Assembly (NCBI RefSeq): GCF_001665295.1
Contig: NZ_LZSE01000007.1
Coordinates: forward strand, 91,101 to 155,100
Direction: 5' to 3'
Source of the DNA: Mycobacterium sp. 1554424.7
GTDB lineage: Bacteria; Actinomycetota; Actinomycetes; Mycobacteriales; Mycobacteriaceae
DNA: 64,000 bases
Positions 16,196-24,015 of this stretch are shown piece after piece. The stretch's first letter is position 1; each line of letters starts with the position of its first letter. The position numbers and the translations under genes were made by a program. Under the pieces are notes generated by a model that made no database searches, was not told the origin of the DNA, and worked only from the letters and a program-made list of their open reading frames with translations.

Positions 16196-16861
16196 ATGAG
16201 CACTAAGGGCCCACTGTTGACGCTGGGCGCAGTCGCCGTGTTGGGGGCCGCACTGCTCTTGGCGAATGTCTCCAACGAGTCCGCGCCGCCGCAATCGATA
16301 AACCCGTCGGCTTCGTCGGTGTCTGCGTCCGCATCCCCGGGTTCGCTTTCGCCCCAAAGTCCGACTCTGCCACCGCCAGAGGCGTTTCCGGCCAAGGCCG
16401 ACTACGTCGGCAAGATTCCGACCGACAGCGGTGCCATGACATTGGAGATCACGGTGGAGGGAGACAAAGCCATCGCCTACGCATGCGATGGCAAATCGGT
16501 TGAAGCGTGGTTGCGCGGCAGCGCGGTGAACGGCACTGTGTCTCTTGACAATAAGGACAGGACGAGCCACCTCACGGGCCAGCTTGTCGGGGGCAGCGTC
16601 ACCGGCATTCTGTCCATCAATCAAGACCAGCGGAATTTCACCGCCGCTCCGGCACAACCACCGGCCGGCTTATACGTGTACCTCGAGAACGGAACCCGCG
16701 ACAGCTGGATCATCGACCAGAACAACGGCGTCACCGGCGTCGTTCGACGCCCGGACGGATCCAAGTCGCCGGCGCCCGCCCTTTCCATCAATGGGACGGC
16801 GGTCATCAACAACAAGACGATCACCGCGACTCGAGTGGAAGGCAACAGCAATGTCGTTTGA
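16196..16861 (+). CDS. Membrane-anchored exported protein of the Rieske cassette
   Basis: A 221-residue protein with an N-terminal membrane anchor or signal segment (residues 4-24, GPLLTLGAVAVLGAALLLANV), a Ser/Pro-rich spacer (25-65) and a globular exported domain (about 66-221) in a beta-rich pattern. No lipobox Cys is present. I do not recognise the domain. The ATG at 16196 follows GAGGAG. Its end overlaps the next gene by 11 bases, so it is coupled to the DUF6529 membrane protein and the Rieske lipoprotein. An envelope role linked to electron transfer is inferred from context only. Confidence 0.75.
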   Translation: MSTKGPLLTLGAVAVLGAALLLANVSNESAPPQSINPSASSVSASASPGSLSPQSPTLPPPEAFPAKADYVGKIPTDSGAMTLEITVEGDKAIAYACDGKSVEAWLRGSAVNGTVSLDNKDRTSHLTGQLVGGSVTGILSINQDQRNFTAAPAQPPAGLYVYLENGTRDSWIIDQNNGVTGVVRRPDGSKSPAPALSINGTAVINNKTITATRVEGNSNVV

Positions 16862-17579
16862 TCCGACTGCGCGTCGACCCGGCCCGACCGATCGCTTTCC
16901 GGCACCGCCCGGACGTCGGCCTGGGCCACCCGGACGGCCGCAGGGACCACCCCGATACTCGACTCCGTCGCCGCAATGGGATGCGGCGCCAACCCAGCGA
17001 CTACCGGGGCCGTCACGTCCTGCGCCCGGACCGCCGTCGGGGGCGGGCAACGCGAGTGCCGCCGTGTTGCTCGCCGTCGTCCTCGGCGCCGCGGCCGCGG
17101 TCGGGCTGGGCGTGTTCGCCAAGGTGCACGAACCGAGGGCCTACGCAATAAACATCGCTGGGTTCTCCAGCGGAACCTCGGTCAAGGCATGGCTGGCGAC
17201 GATCGCACTGCTGCTGGCGGTGATGCAGCTTTGCTCGGCGTTCGCCATGTATGGGTTGATCCCGCGATTCAAGGCCCCGCCGTGGATCGGCGCCTTCCAC
17301 GTCTGGTCCGGTCGGCTCGCGGTTCTAAGCACAGTGCCCGTCGCCGTGCATTGCTTGTACGCGTTGGGTTTTCAGTCCTACGACTTGCGGGTCCTCGCCC
17401 ATTCGATCCTGGGCTGTTTCTTCTACGGCGCGTTCGTGACGAAGATGCTGGTGCTGACCCGGAAAGGTGTCCGGGCCTGGGTCGTCCCCATCGTCGGAGG
17501 TCTTGTGTTCTTCGGTCTGGTTTTCATCTGGTTGACGTCCGCACTGTGGTTCTTCCAGACCAAGGGCGTGACGTTCTAG
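16851..17579 (+). CDS. DUF6529-like polytopic membrane protein
   Basis: A 242-residue protein. The first 70 residues are a Pro/Arg/Gly-rich cytoplasmic tail; then come five likely transmembrane helices (about 72-92, 115-137, 150-172, 182-198 and 206-230). Histidines within helices (IGAFHVWSGR, VAVHCLYAL, VLAHSILG) are placed as in b-type haem-binding membrane proteins. The architecture resembles the DUF6529 family. Together with the Rieske lipoprotein 30 bases downstream it could form a small membrane redox unit in which the helices hold haem and the Rieske centre sits outside. That is inference; no haem motif is decisive. Confidence 0.72.
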   Translation: MSFDPTARRPGPTDRFPAPPGRRPGPPGRPQGPPRYSTPSPQWDAAPTQRLPGPSRPAPGPPSGAGNASAAVLLAVVLGAAAAVGLGVFAKVHEPRAYAINIAGFSSGTSVKAWLATIALLLAVMQLCSAFAMYGLIPRFKAPPWIGAFHVWSGRLAVLSTVPVAVHCLYALGFQSYDLRVLAHSILGCFFYGAFVTKMLVLTRKGVRAWVVPIVGGLVFFGLVFIWLTSALWFFQTKGVTF

Positions 17580-17609
17580 CCTTCTTGGCCGCCGAAAGGG
17601 GTGATGCAA

Positions 17610-18059
17610 ATGGCAGAGTTACCTGTCTCGCGCAAGACGTTTCTGTTCGCCGGGTTGGCTTTGGGCGCCGCCATGGTTGCGGCCTGTACGACCTACGGCA
17701 AGAAGCCCGTCGCAAACAGTGCACCCTCGCCGGCTCAAGCGCCGAGCACCCCCGGAACTCCTCCTGCAGCGGGGGCGCCGACCAACGCCCTGGCCAAGAC
17801 TGCGGATGTCCCGGTCGGATCGGGTCTGATCGTTGGCGACGTCGTGATCACGCAGCCCACCAGCGGCAACTTTCACGGCTTTGCGACCACCTGCACGCAC
17901 GCCGGGTGTGCGGTGACCGAAGTCCGAGACGGGACGATCAATTGCCCGTGTCACGGCAGCCGATTCAGGCTCGACGGCTCGGTGGCCAACGGTCCGGCAT
18001 CGCAACCGTTGAAGGCGAAGACGATTGCGGTGCAGGGCGACTCAATCGTCCCGGCATGA
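17610..18059 (+). CDS. Rieske [2Fe-2S] lipoprotein
   Basis: A 149-residue exported Rieske protein. The start at ATG 17610 is chosen for its spacing from AAAGGGG; an ATG at 17604 is too close to it. The signal segment carries RK (SRKTFLF, Tat-like but without RR) and lipobox VAAC with Cys26, so the protein should be lipid-anchored. A Pro/Ala linker (35-65) precedes the Rieske fold with both cluster motifs, CTHAGC and CPCHGSRF, giving two Cys and two His ligands. It is much shorter than QcrA of the cytochrome bc1 complex and lies away from qcr genes. It probably passes electrons with the DUF6529 partner in the envelope. Confidence 0.9.
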   Translation: MAELPVSRKTFLFAGLALGAAMVAACTTYGKKPVANSAPSPAQAPSTPGTPPAAGAPTNALAKTADVPVGSGLIVGDVVITQPTSGNFHGFATTCTHAGCAVTEVRDGTINCPCHGSRFRLDGSVANGPASQPLKAKTIAVQGDSIVPA

Positions 18060-18114
18060 GATCGTCCGGCTGATGTTCGAGGGCATGGTCGTCAACACCG
18101 ATGAGCGATGATCG

Positions 18115-18585
18115 TCATCCTTGGTGACGCGGAGCAGGCAACCCGGGTCCGACGGAGATGATGTGCACCGTGCCGCCCCAGGCGTTGAGGACGCCGCCGG
18201 TGTTGCAGCCACCCGGCACGCCGCGAGCGGCCACGCCGAGCTCATGGGCTCCACTCTCGATGAACTGGTGGCTGGTTACGGTCTGAGCTGGCCCGACGCG
18301 AAGCCGATCGCTCACCGGGTAGCCGTCCACCAGGAAGCGCACCTCGATGTCGGAGCAGTGGTTCGCATTGGCGGTAAAGCTGACCTGAAGTGCCGCCCCG
18401 TTGCCGGCATCGAACGGCACCTGAGGTATCTGCTTGCAATCCTGACTGGTGGCTGGCTGACACTGAGGCACCTCGATGTATTGCTCGATGTTCACAGCGC
18501 TCGCGGGTGGGGCTAACGCGACGAGGGACGTGCCGATCCCAATAACGATTTCCACGCAGAGCCGGGCAAATCTGCGACGACCCAT
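18115..18585 (-). CDS. Secreted protein of unknown function
   Basis: A 156-residue protein with a clear signal peptide (MGRRRFARLCVEIVIGIGTS..., cleavage near ASA-VN at about residue 30). The mature part has five cysteines, and its beta-rich layout suggests a small disulfide-bonded fold. The start at 18585 is preferred over one 33 bases upstream because GAGGAGG precedes it. It converges on the Rieske cassette, and its upstream region carries the same AGGGAAAACCCT motif, so it may belong to the same regulon. I do not recognise the family. Confidence 0.75.
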   Translation of the reverse strand: MGRRRFARLCVEIVIGIGTSLVALAPPASAVNIEQYIEVPQCQPATSQDCKQIPQVPFDAGNGAALQVSFTANANHCSDIEVRFLVDGYPVSDRLRVGPAQTVTSHQFIESGAHELGVAARGVPGGCNTGGVLNAWGGTVHIISVGPGLPAPRHQG

Positions 18586-18649
18586 GACCGCCTCCTCGAG
18601 CGAGCGATTGTTGCTCAACGCTAAGGGCCCCGGGAGTCGGCGGTCTATA

Positions 18650-18661
18650 AGGGTTTTCCCT
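18650..18661 (-). promoter_or_regulatory. Shared motif AGGGAAAACCCT (copy 2)
   Basis: Minus-strand copy of the motif at 16040-16051, 65 bases upstream of the secreted-protein start. The match extends to TAGGGAAAACCCT plus a downstream AT. The two copies bracket the 16.2-18.6 kb block, each pointing inward along transcription. Confidence 0.5.
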
Positions 18662-18694
18662 ACTTTCCTGGTAGTACGCGACCACGAAGCAGCG

Positions 18695-19171
18695 CTAGGC
18701 GTTGGGCTGCAGGATCTCCGTGGTGGCGAGTTGACCGCCCGCCTGCAACCACTCGCCCACCACCCTGGGCGCGTCCCGGTCCGGGTTGTAGATGTCTTCC
18801 TCGCTGGAGAACAGGCCGTCGCCGGCGTAGACGAGCCGCGTCCAGTTGGGGAACCAGAACGGCTCGCCGTCCGGGTCGGTCGGGTGGTCGAGCAGGTTCT
18901 TGATCATGATGACGACGGCGTCGTTGTCGTCGTCATAGGCCATCCAGTCGCTGGGAAAGCGCATGTGCGGGAACGGGGCCATCACCGCGACGATCCAGTC
19001 GCGCACTGCCTCCCGGCCGTGAAAGACGCCGTAATGATGCTCGGTGTAGACGACGTCCTCGGTGAAGAGATCGGCGAAAGGCCGCCAGTCGCCCGAGGCG
19101 CTGCAACCCTCGGCGACTTTCGTGTAATTTTCGACGGCTCGCTCGATTTCTGCCCTACTGAATTTGCCCAT
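18695..19171 (-). CDS. SnoaL/NTF2-like protein
   Basis: A 158-residue single-domain NTF2-like protein, a cone-shaped fold used by small isomerases, hydrolases and binding proteins. Visible features are the N-terminal helix (FSRAEIERAVENYTKVAEGC), the DWRPFADLFTEDVVYTEHHYG strand start, and an acidic loop AYDDDNDAVV. The start at ATG 19171 is taken from the fold's beginning; a longer upstream frame is Arg-rich and not credible. It is divergent from an SDR gene 59 bases away, so the two may share control and perhaps a substrate. Function is not assigned. Confidence 0.8.
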   Translation of the reverse strand: MGKFSRAEIERAVENYTKVAEGCSASGDWRPFADLFTEDVVYTEHHYGVFHGREAVRDWIVAVMAPFPHMRFPSDWMAYDDDNDAVVIMIKNLLDHPTDPDGEPFWFPNWTRLVYAGDGLFSSEEDIYNPDRDAPRVVGEWLQAGGQLATTEILQPNA

Positions 19172-19230
19172 GCCGGACACACTAGAACTTGTTTTTGTCG
19201 AAGGCGACGGTTGGCGAATGGGGAAATGAA

Positions 19231-19998
19231 ATGAATGTGCTGGACCGGTTTGGATTGCGCGGCAAGAGAGCCCTGGTGACCGGCGCGTCGAGCGGCATCG
19301 GCAAGGAGGTGGCACTAGCCTACGTCCAAGCCGGCGCGGAAGTGGCCATCGCCGCAAGGCATTCCGACGCGTTGGCGGAAGTCGCCGAAGAGCTCACCGC
19401 GGCGGGCGGCCGGGTGCTGCCCATCGGCTGCGACGTGACCCGGCCAGAACAGGTCGACGCCATGGTGGACCGGGTGACCGCCGAGTTGGGCGGCATCGAC
19501 ATCGCGGTATGCAACGCCGGGATCATCACCGTCACGCCGATGCTGGAGATGCCGCTGGAAGAGTTTCAGCGCATCCAGGACACCAACGTGACGGGCGTCT
19601 TCCTCACCGCGCAGGCGGCGGCCCGGGCGATGGTGCGGCAGGGGCAGGGCGGGTCCATCATCACCACCGCGTCGATGTCGGGCCACATCATCAACATCCC
19701 GCAGCAGGTGGGCCACTACTGCGCCTCCAAGGCGGCGGTCATTCACCTGACCAAGGCCATGGCCGTGGAGTTCGCGCCGCACCAGATTCGGGTCAACAGC
19801 GTCAGCCCGGGCTACATCCTCACCGAGCTGGTCCGGCCCATGGCCGACCTCCATGCGCTGTGGGAACCGAAGATACCGATGGGCCGCTTGGGTCAGCCCG
19901 AAGAACTCACGGGTCTGTATGTGTACCTGGCGAGCGACGCCTCCAGCTACATGACCGGCTCCGACGTCGTGATCGACGGCGGCTACGCCTGTCCCTGA
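19231..19998 (+). CDS. Short-chain dehydrogenase/reductase (Rv1928c-like)
   Basis: Classical SDR of 255 residues. Cofactor motif TGASSGIG lies near residue 17, the structural NAG motif near 93 (VCNAGI), and the catalytic Ser-Tyr-Lys set is visible as SMSG with YCASK (Tyr about 159, Lys about 163). It likely oxidises or reduces a hydroxyl or keto group with NAD(P)(H). Start ATG 19231 follows GGGGAAATGAA. Length and position fit M. tuberculosis Rv1928c, and it is convergent with the DUF2071 gene just as Rv1927/Rv1928c are. The substrate is unknown. Confidence 0.9.
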   Translation: MNVLDRFGLRGKRALVTGASSGIGKEVALAYVQAGAEVAIAARHSDALAEVAEELTAAGGRVLPIGCDVTRPEQVDAMVDRVTAELGGIDIAVCNAGIITVTPMLEMPLEEFQRIQDTNVTGVFLTAQAAARAMVRQGQGGSIITTASMSGHIINIPQQVGHYCASKAAVIHLTKAMAVEFAPHQIRVNSVSPGYILTELVRPMADLHALWEPKIPMGRLGQPEELTGLYVYLASDASSYMTGSDVVIDGGYACP

Positions 19999-20007
19999 CC
20001 GCGCAGA

Positions 20008-20769
20008 TCAGTCGACGACACAGCGGCGACCGAACCGGGTCCGCACGCCGGGCGAAAATAACGCCCGCAGGCGCTTGCCGGCGGGCCGGACCCCGCTCGC
20101 GCCAAGCAGCTCGTCGCTCAATTCGACGATCTCGGCAGCCCGAAACGGCCACGGCTCATGCTCGTTCGGCACCCACCACGTCCGGCCGGCCTGGCGGGTG
20201 TGCGCGCCCCAGCGGGCGGTCAGCCACACCTCCAGCGGCGTCGGCTCGACAGCTTCCCCGACGGCGATCATCAGCCGGCTGCGCAGGCCGCGCCGCGGCA
20301 TGCGGCGCACGCTGTCGTAGGCGATCTGCTCGCCACGCCGCGTCACCCGCATCCGCGACCAGACGTAAGGCACGCCGAGCGCCATCCGGATCACCGGCAC
20401 GACGGCCAGGCGGGACGTCTCCAGCGACCGGAACAGAACGCCGTGCCGGCCGGCGGCATCGATCGAATACAGCCGGACGTTCGTCTCCGCGAAGCCGCCG
20501 AAATACGGCACCGGGAACGCGGTGCCGACTTTGGTGCTGGTCAACACGAACGGGATCAGCCCCACGTAGGTCATCCCATCGGCGAACACGTCTGGCCGGG
20601 TTCCGGGCGGGTAGAAGCGTTCGACGCTCTCGGGGCGTACCGGCCAATGAATGAACGTCAGGTCGTCCCAGCGCTGCTCGAACGTGACGGGTCCGGGCAG
20701 CGGGGGCGGGCTGACGGGGAACCCCACGAGACCTGAAGGCGCGTCCGGCAGGTCGGGTATGGCGGCCAT
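20008..20769 (-). CDS. DUF2071 (YqjF-like) protein (Rv1927-like)
   Basis: A 253-residue DUF2071/acetoacetate-decarboxylase-like fold protein. Typical family stretches are FIHWPVRPESVERFYPPG, TYVGLIPFVL and FAETNVRLYSIDAAGRHGVLFRSLE. No catalytic Lys for decarboxylation is obvious, and the family is uncharacterised. The start at 20769 (MAAIPDLPDAP) is the first that leaves the family motif intact. It lies 32 bases after the membrane protein gene on the same strand, so it may be the end of the long minus-strand array. Position and strand match Rv1927. Confidence 0.83.
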   Translation of the reverse strand: MAAIPDLPDAPSGLVGFPVSPPPLPGPVTFEQRWDDLTFIHWPVRPESVERFYPPGTRPDVFADGMTYVGLIPFVLTSTKVGTAFPVPYFGGFAETNVRLYSIDAAGRHGVLFRSLETSRLAVVPVIRMALGVPYVWSRMRVTRRGEQIAYDSVRRMPRRGLRSRLMIAVGEAVEPTPLEVWLTARWGAHTRQAGRTWWVPNEHEPWPFRAAEIVELSDELLGASGVRPAGKRLRALFSPGVRTRFGRRCVVD

Positions 20770-20801
20770 CCGCACATCGTTGCATGGGTCGCGTTTGCGG
20801 G

Positions 20802-21482
20802 CTATCCCTCCAACTGACCCGAGATCCCGCGCTCGATGCTGGCCTGGGTCGTGGACGGCAACACGATCAGGCCGTCGAGCTCTTTGCGGGCCAGATCGAA
20901 CGCCTGCTGGCGTTCCTGGGGCGCGGCGGCGGAATCCGACGCGACCCGCAACAGGCTCTGGGCGCGCGCAATCCGCTGCTGGCCGCCGGTTGAGAACCCG
21001 CTGCGGCGTTTGCGCATCGCCTCGGCCTCGGCGACGTTGAACGCGGTCACGTAGTCCTCGACCGCGGTTTGATACTGCGCCGCCGCCTCGCGGTCGTCGA
21101 GGAGGTCCTCGGCCTTGACCGGCCGCAAGAAGTCCGCCCGGAGCTTGGCCTTGTGGAAGCCGACGGTGAGCGGGTCCCGCATGTCGGTCATCAGCGGGAA
21201 GTCGAGAAGCTTGGCGACGTCGAGTTCGTACTCGAGCCATCGGGCGTCGGTGCGGCCGTGCTCCTCTATGACGCGCCGCAGGGAACGCCATTGCGCCGCT
21301 TGACTATTGGCGCCGCGTTCGACGGCAGGGCGGGCGGCCTCGGCCGTCGGCGCAGGATCGAGTTCGTGGCGCTCCTCGGTGCGGCGCCTGGTGGCGCCGA
21401 ACGCCCGCACCGCCGCGATGACCATGCCCGTCAGCGGCAGGATCACGATCAGGAGCTCCGCCAACCGGATTAGCAAACCCAC
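20802..21482 (-). CDS. Membrane-anchored helical protein
   Basis: A 226-residue protein with one N-terminal transmembrane helix (about residues 4-27, IRLAELLIVILPLTGMVIAA) and a long charged, mostly helical cytoplasmic part with coiled-coil tendency (about 60-220). The start GTG at 21482 lies 16 bases downstream of fadD31, giving tight coupling; a longer reading would overlap fadD31. Family not named with confidence; similar conserved membrane proteins occur across mycobacteria. In M. tuberculosis the secreted protein gene mpt63 sits near this position, but this protein shows no resemblance to an immunoglobulin-like secreted protein. Confidence 0.65.
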   Translation of the reverse strand: MGLLIRLAELLIVILPLTGMVIAAVRAFGATRRRTEERHELDPAPTAEAARPAVERGANSQAAQWRSLRRVIEEHGRTDARWLEYELDVAKLLDFPLMTDMRDPLTVGFHKAKLRADFLRPVKAEDLLDDREAAAQYQTAVEDYVTAFNVAEAEAMRKRRSGFSTGGQQRIARAQSLLRVASDSAAAPQERQQAFDLARKELDGLIVLPSTTQASIERGISGQLEG

Positions 21483-21498
21483 ACCGCCAGGATGCCAG

Positions 21499-23325
21499 CT
21501 AACGCACGCCCAATGTGCCGTCGAGGTATTCGGCGCGGCAGGCCCGGCGGGCCAGTTTGCCGCTGGTGGTGCGCGGGATGCCACCGGCCGGCAGGAACCG
21601 GACGTCCGACACCGTCACGCCATGGCGACGGGACACTGCGTGCTGGATCGCCTCGATCGCGGGTTGCGGATCGTCGCGGCTGGTGCCGGCGGCGCGTTCG
21701 GCGATCACGACGAGGCGTTGTCCGCCGTTGGCCGGGACGGCGAATGCCGCCGCGTATCCGCGGCGCACCATCGCCGAGGCTTCCGCCGCGGTGGCCTCGA
21801 TGTCTTGCGGGTAGTGGTTGCGCCCCTCGATGGTGATCAGGTCCGCGATTCGGCCCGTCACGTAGATCTCGCCGTCGAGATAGACCGCCAGGTCCCCGGT
21901 CCGCAACCAGGTTCGTCCGGCCGCCGAGCCCTCGGCGTGGCTGCCCTCGCCAAGCCGTGACTGCAGCTTGGCGCCGAAGGCCAGCTGGGTTTCCTCGGGC
22001 AGCCCCCAGTAGCCGCGACCGACGTTGTCGCCCTGCAGCCACACCTCGCCGACCTCGCCGTCGGGCAGCTCGGACCCGCTGTCCGGGTCGACGATCACCG
22101 CCCAGAGGCTGCGAGCGACCCGGCCGCAGGACACCTGCGCCACGGCGTTGGGGGCGTCCGCGTCGACGCGCACCGCGTGACCGGCGCTCAATTGTTCGCG
22201 GTCGAAGTACGCGACGGCTGCCTCGGCGGAGGCATCGATGGTGGCGATCAGCAGCGTCGCCTCCGCGATGCCGTAGGAGGGCTTGAAGGCGGTGCGCGGC
22301 AACCCATATGGGGCGAACGCCTTGTTGAACGTGCGGATCGCGTCGATGCTGACCGGTTCGGACCCGATGATCAGCACCACGTTGCGCAGGTCGACGTCGT
22401 CGCCGGGCGCCGGCAGGCCACGCTGCGCGGTCCACTCGTAGGCGAAGTTCGGTGCGGCGGTCACCACCCGGCCCTGCTTCGACCCGGCAGACAGCGCGTG
22501 GATCCAGCGCAGCGGCCTGCGGACGAAGGCGGTAGGCGACATCAGGGTGGAGTGCCCGCCGTAGACGGCGGGAAAGCCGATCATCGACAGACCCATGTCG
22601 TGGTAGAGCGGTAACCAGCTGACGCCGTGGGTGTTCCGGTCCAGCAGGTCGATCGAGAGGATCATCTGCACGAGGTTGGTGCCGACCGCCCGGTGGGTGA
22701 TCTCCACGCCGACCGGCGGCCGCGTGGAACCCGACGTGTACTGCAGATGCGAGACGCGGTCCGTGTCCAGCTCGACCGGTACGAACAGCTCCCCCGCGGA
22801 GTCGGGGACCTCGTCGATGACGATCAGCGCTGGCTTGCGCAGATCCGGCAGGCTGGCCAGAAAGTTCTCGACCGCGTCCTTCGCGGCAGCCGTCGTCAGC
22901 ACCGCGGCGGGTTCTGAGTCGCGAAGCGCGGTCTGCAGCCGTTCGGCATGACCGGGCAGCTCGGGTGCGAACAACGGCACCGCGATGGTGCCCGCCTTGA
23001 TCGCGGCGTAGAAGCCGGCGATGTAGTCGATGCCCTGCGGTGCCAGGACCGCCACCCGGTCGCCTTCGCCGGCCACCTTCTGCACCTGCGCGGCGATCGC
23101 CCGCAACCGGACGCCCAGTTGGGTCCACGTCACCTCGAACGTGTGGCCTTCGGAGCGCGCGTAATCCAGGTAGCGATACGCCACGGCGTCACCGACATTG
23201 GCGATGTTGCGCTCGATGAGAGATATCAGGGTGGTGCCCGGCGGCAAGCCGACACGGCCGTCGCCGTCCAGGCAGTCCTCTATCAGCAGCATGCCTTTCG
23301 GGGCCGGCCGGGTACCGCAATCCAT
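21499..23325 (-). CDS. fadD31: Fatty-acyl-AMP ligase FadD31
   Basis: Acyl-adenylating enzyme of 608 residues in the FAAL group, which activates long fatty acids as acyl-AMP for transfer to a carrier protein or polyketide synthase rather than to CoA. The ATP-binding motif YTSGSTRPPVGVEITH (about residue 218) and the hinge/A8 region GRIADLITIEGRNHYPQDIE are typical of FAALs. Start 23325 (MDCGTRPAPKGM) is chosen for resemblance to FadD31 N-termini; an internal Met 33 bases on is possible. No polyketide synthase adjoins it. Position relative to the Rv1927-like gene supports FadD31 (Rv1925). Confidence 0.9.
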   Translation of the reverse strand: MDCGTRPAPKGMLLIEDCLDGDGRVGLPPGTTLISLIERNIANVGDAVAYRYLDYARSEGHTFEVTWTQLGVRLRAIAAQVQKVAGEGDRVAVLAPQGIDYIAGFYAAIKAGTIAVPLFAPELPGHAERLQTALRDSEPAAVLTTAAAKDAVENFLASLPDLRKPALIVIDEVPDSAGELFVPVELDTDRVSHLQYTSGSTRPPVGVEITHRAVGTNLVQMILSIDLLDRNTHGVSWLPLYHDMGLSMIGFPAVYGGHSTLMSPTAFVRRPLRWIHALSAGSKQGRVVTAAPNFAYEWTAQRGLPAPGDDVDLRNVVLIIGSEPVSIDAIRTFNKAFAPYGLPRTAFKPSYGIAEATLLIATIDASAEAAVAYFDREQLSAGHAVRVDADAPNAVAQVSCGRVARSLWAVIVDPDSGSELPDGEVGEVWLQGDNVGRGYWGLPEETQLAFGAKLQSRLGEGSHAEGSAAGRTWLRTGDLAVYLDGEIYVTGRIADLITIEGRNHYPQDIEATAAEASAMVRRGYAAAFAVPANGGQRLVVIAERAAGTSRDDPQPAIEAIQHAVSRRHGVTVSDVRFLPAGGIPRTTSGKLARRACRAEYLDGTLGVR

Positions 23326-23418
23326 AAGCGCAGTGTAGGGGCCCGGCGGGGCCGCTCCGGCATCCCGGATCGCGCGCACGCGGGCGCCGGCGCGGCGGCG
23401 GGCGAACCCCGTCCGCGC

Positions 23419-24015
23419 CTACCGGCGGCCCGGCCGGCGGCCGAAGAGGGCCAGTAGCTGGTCACTTGGCGTGGCGGTGGCCGGCGCCGCCAGCGGCGCG
23501 GCGAACACGTGCCCGGCCAGGCCGGCCTCGGCCAGCGGTGGCGAAACCCACAACAGGGGCGAGGCGACGTCAGGGGGAATCGGGAGATCGGTTCGGCAGG
23601 CCTGCGCGATGTCCCACGCGTGCAGCACCATCTCGATGGCCCCCACGTAGACAACGGTTTTGGCGGGAAGGGCGCGGCCCTGAATCTGACACAACCGGTC
23701 CGCCGTCGGCAGCACGGTCGACGCGAGCACAAAGTCGACGATCCCGGCCCGCAGCGCGGCGACGGGATCGGAGGGATCGCCGTCGGCCGCCGCTCCCTCG
23801 GACGCGTTGTCGAGGTCGCGTGCCGCCAGCACGTCGGCGACCTCCGCCAGCGACGTGCGCACGTGGGCCAGCAGGCCGCGCAGATCCCAGTCGGGGCAGG
23901 GCGTCGGCGCCGACAGGTCGGCCTCGCGAACCAGCAGCAGGCTGCGGAACAGATACCGGGCCGCCTCGGCCAGGACGAGCAGTTCGCCGCCGTCGGACAC
24001 GGTCCGGGCCCTCAC
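23419..24015 (-). CDS. TIGR03086-type protein coupled to the ECF sigma factor
   Basis: A 198-residue DinB-fold protein. The family signature SAPTPCPDWDLRGLLAHV (about 33-50) contains the first metal-ligand His, and LHAWDIAQ (about 140) the second. Start GTG at 24015 overlaps the sigma stop as GTGA, so its translation depends on the sigma gene. Proteins of this family with an ECF sigma neighbour could be anti-sigma-like or simply a regulon member; no transmembrane or ZAS zinc motif is seen, so a classical anti-sigma factor is not supported. It resembles the protein at 13696-14247. Confidence 0.8.
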   Translation of the reverse strand: MRARTVSDGGELLVLAEAARYLFRSLLLVREADLSAPTPCPDWDLRGLLAHVRTSLAEVADVLAARDLDNASEGAAADGDPSDPVAALRAGIVDFVLASTVLPTADRLCQIQGRALPAKTVVYVGAIEMVLHAWDIAQACRTDLPIPPDVASPLLWVSPPLAEAGLAGHVFAAPLAAPATATPSDQLLALFGRRPGRR

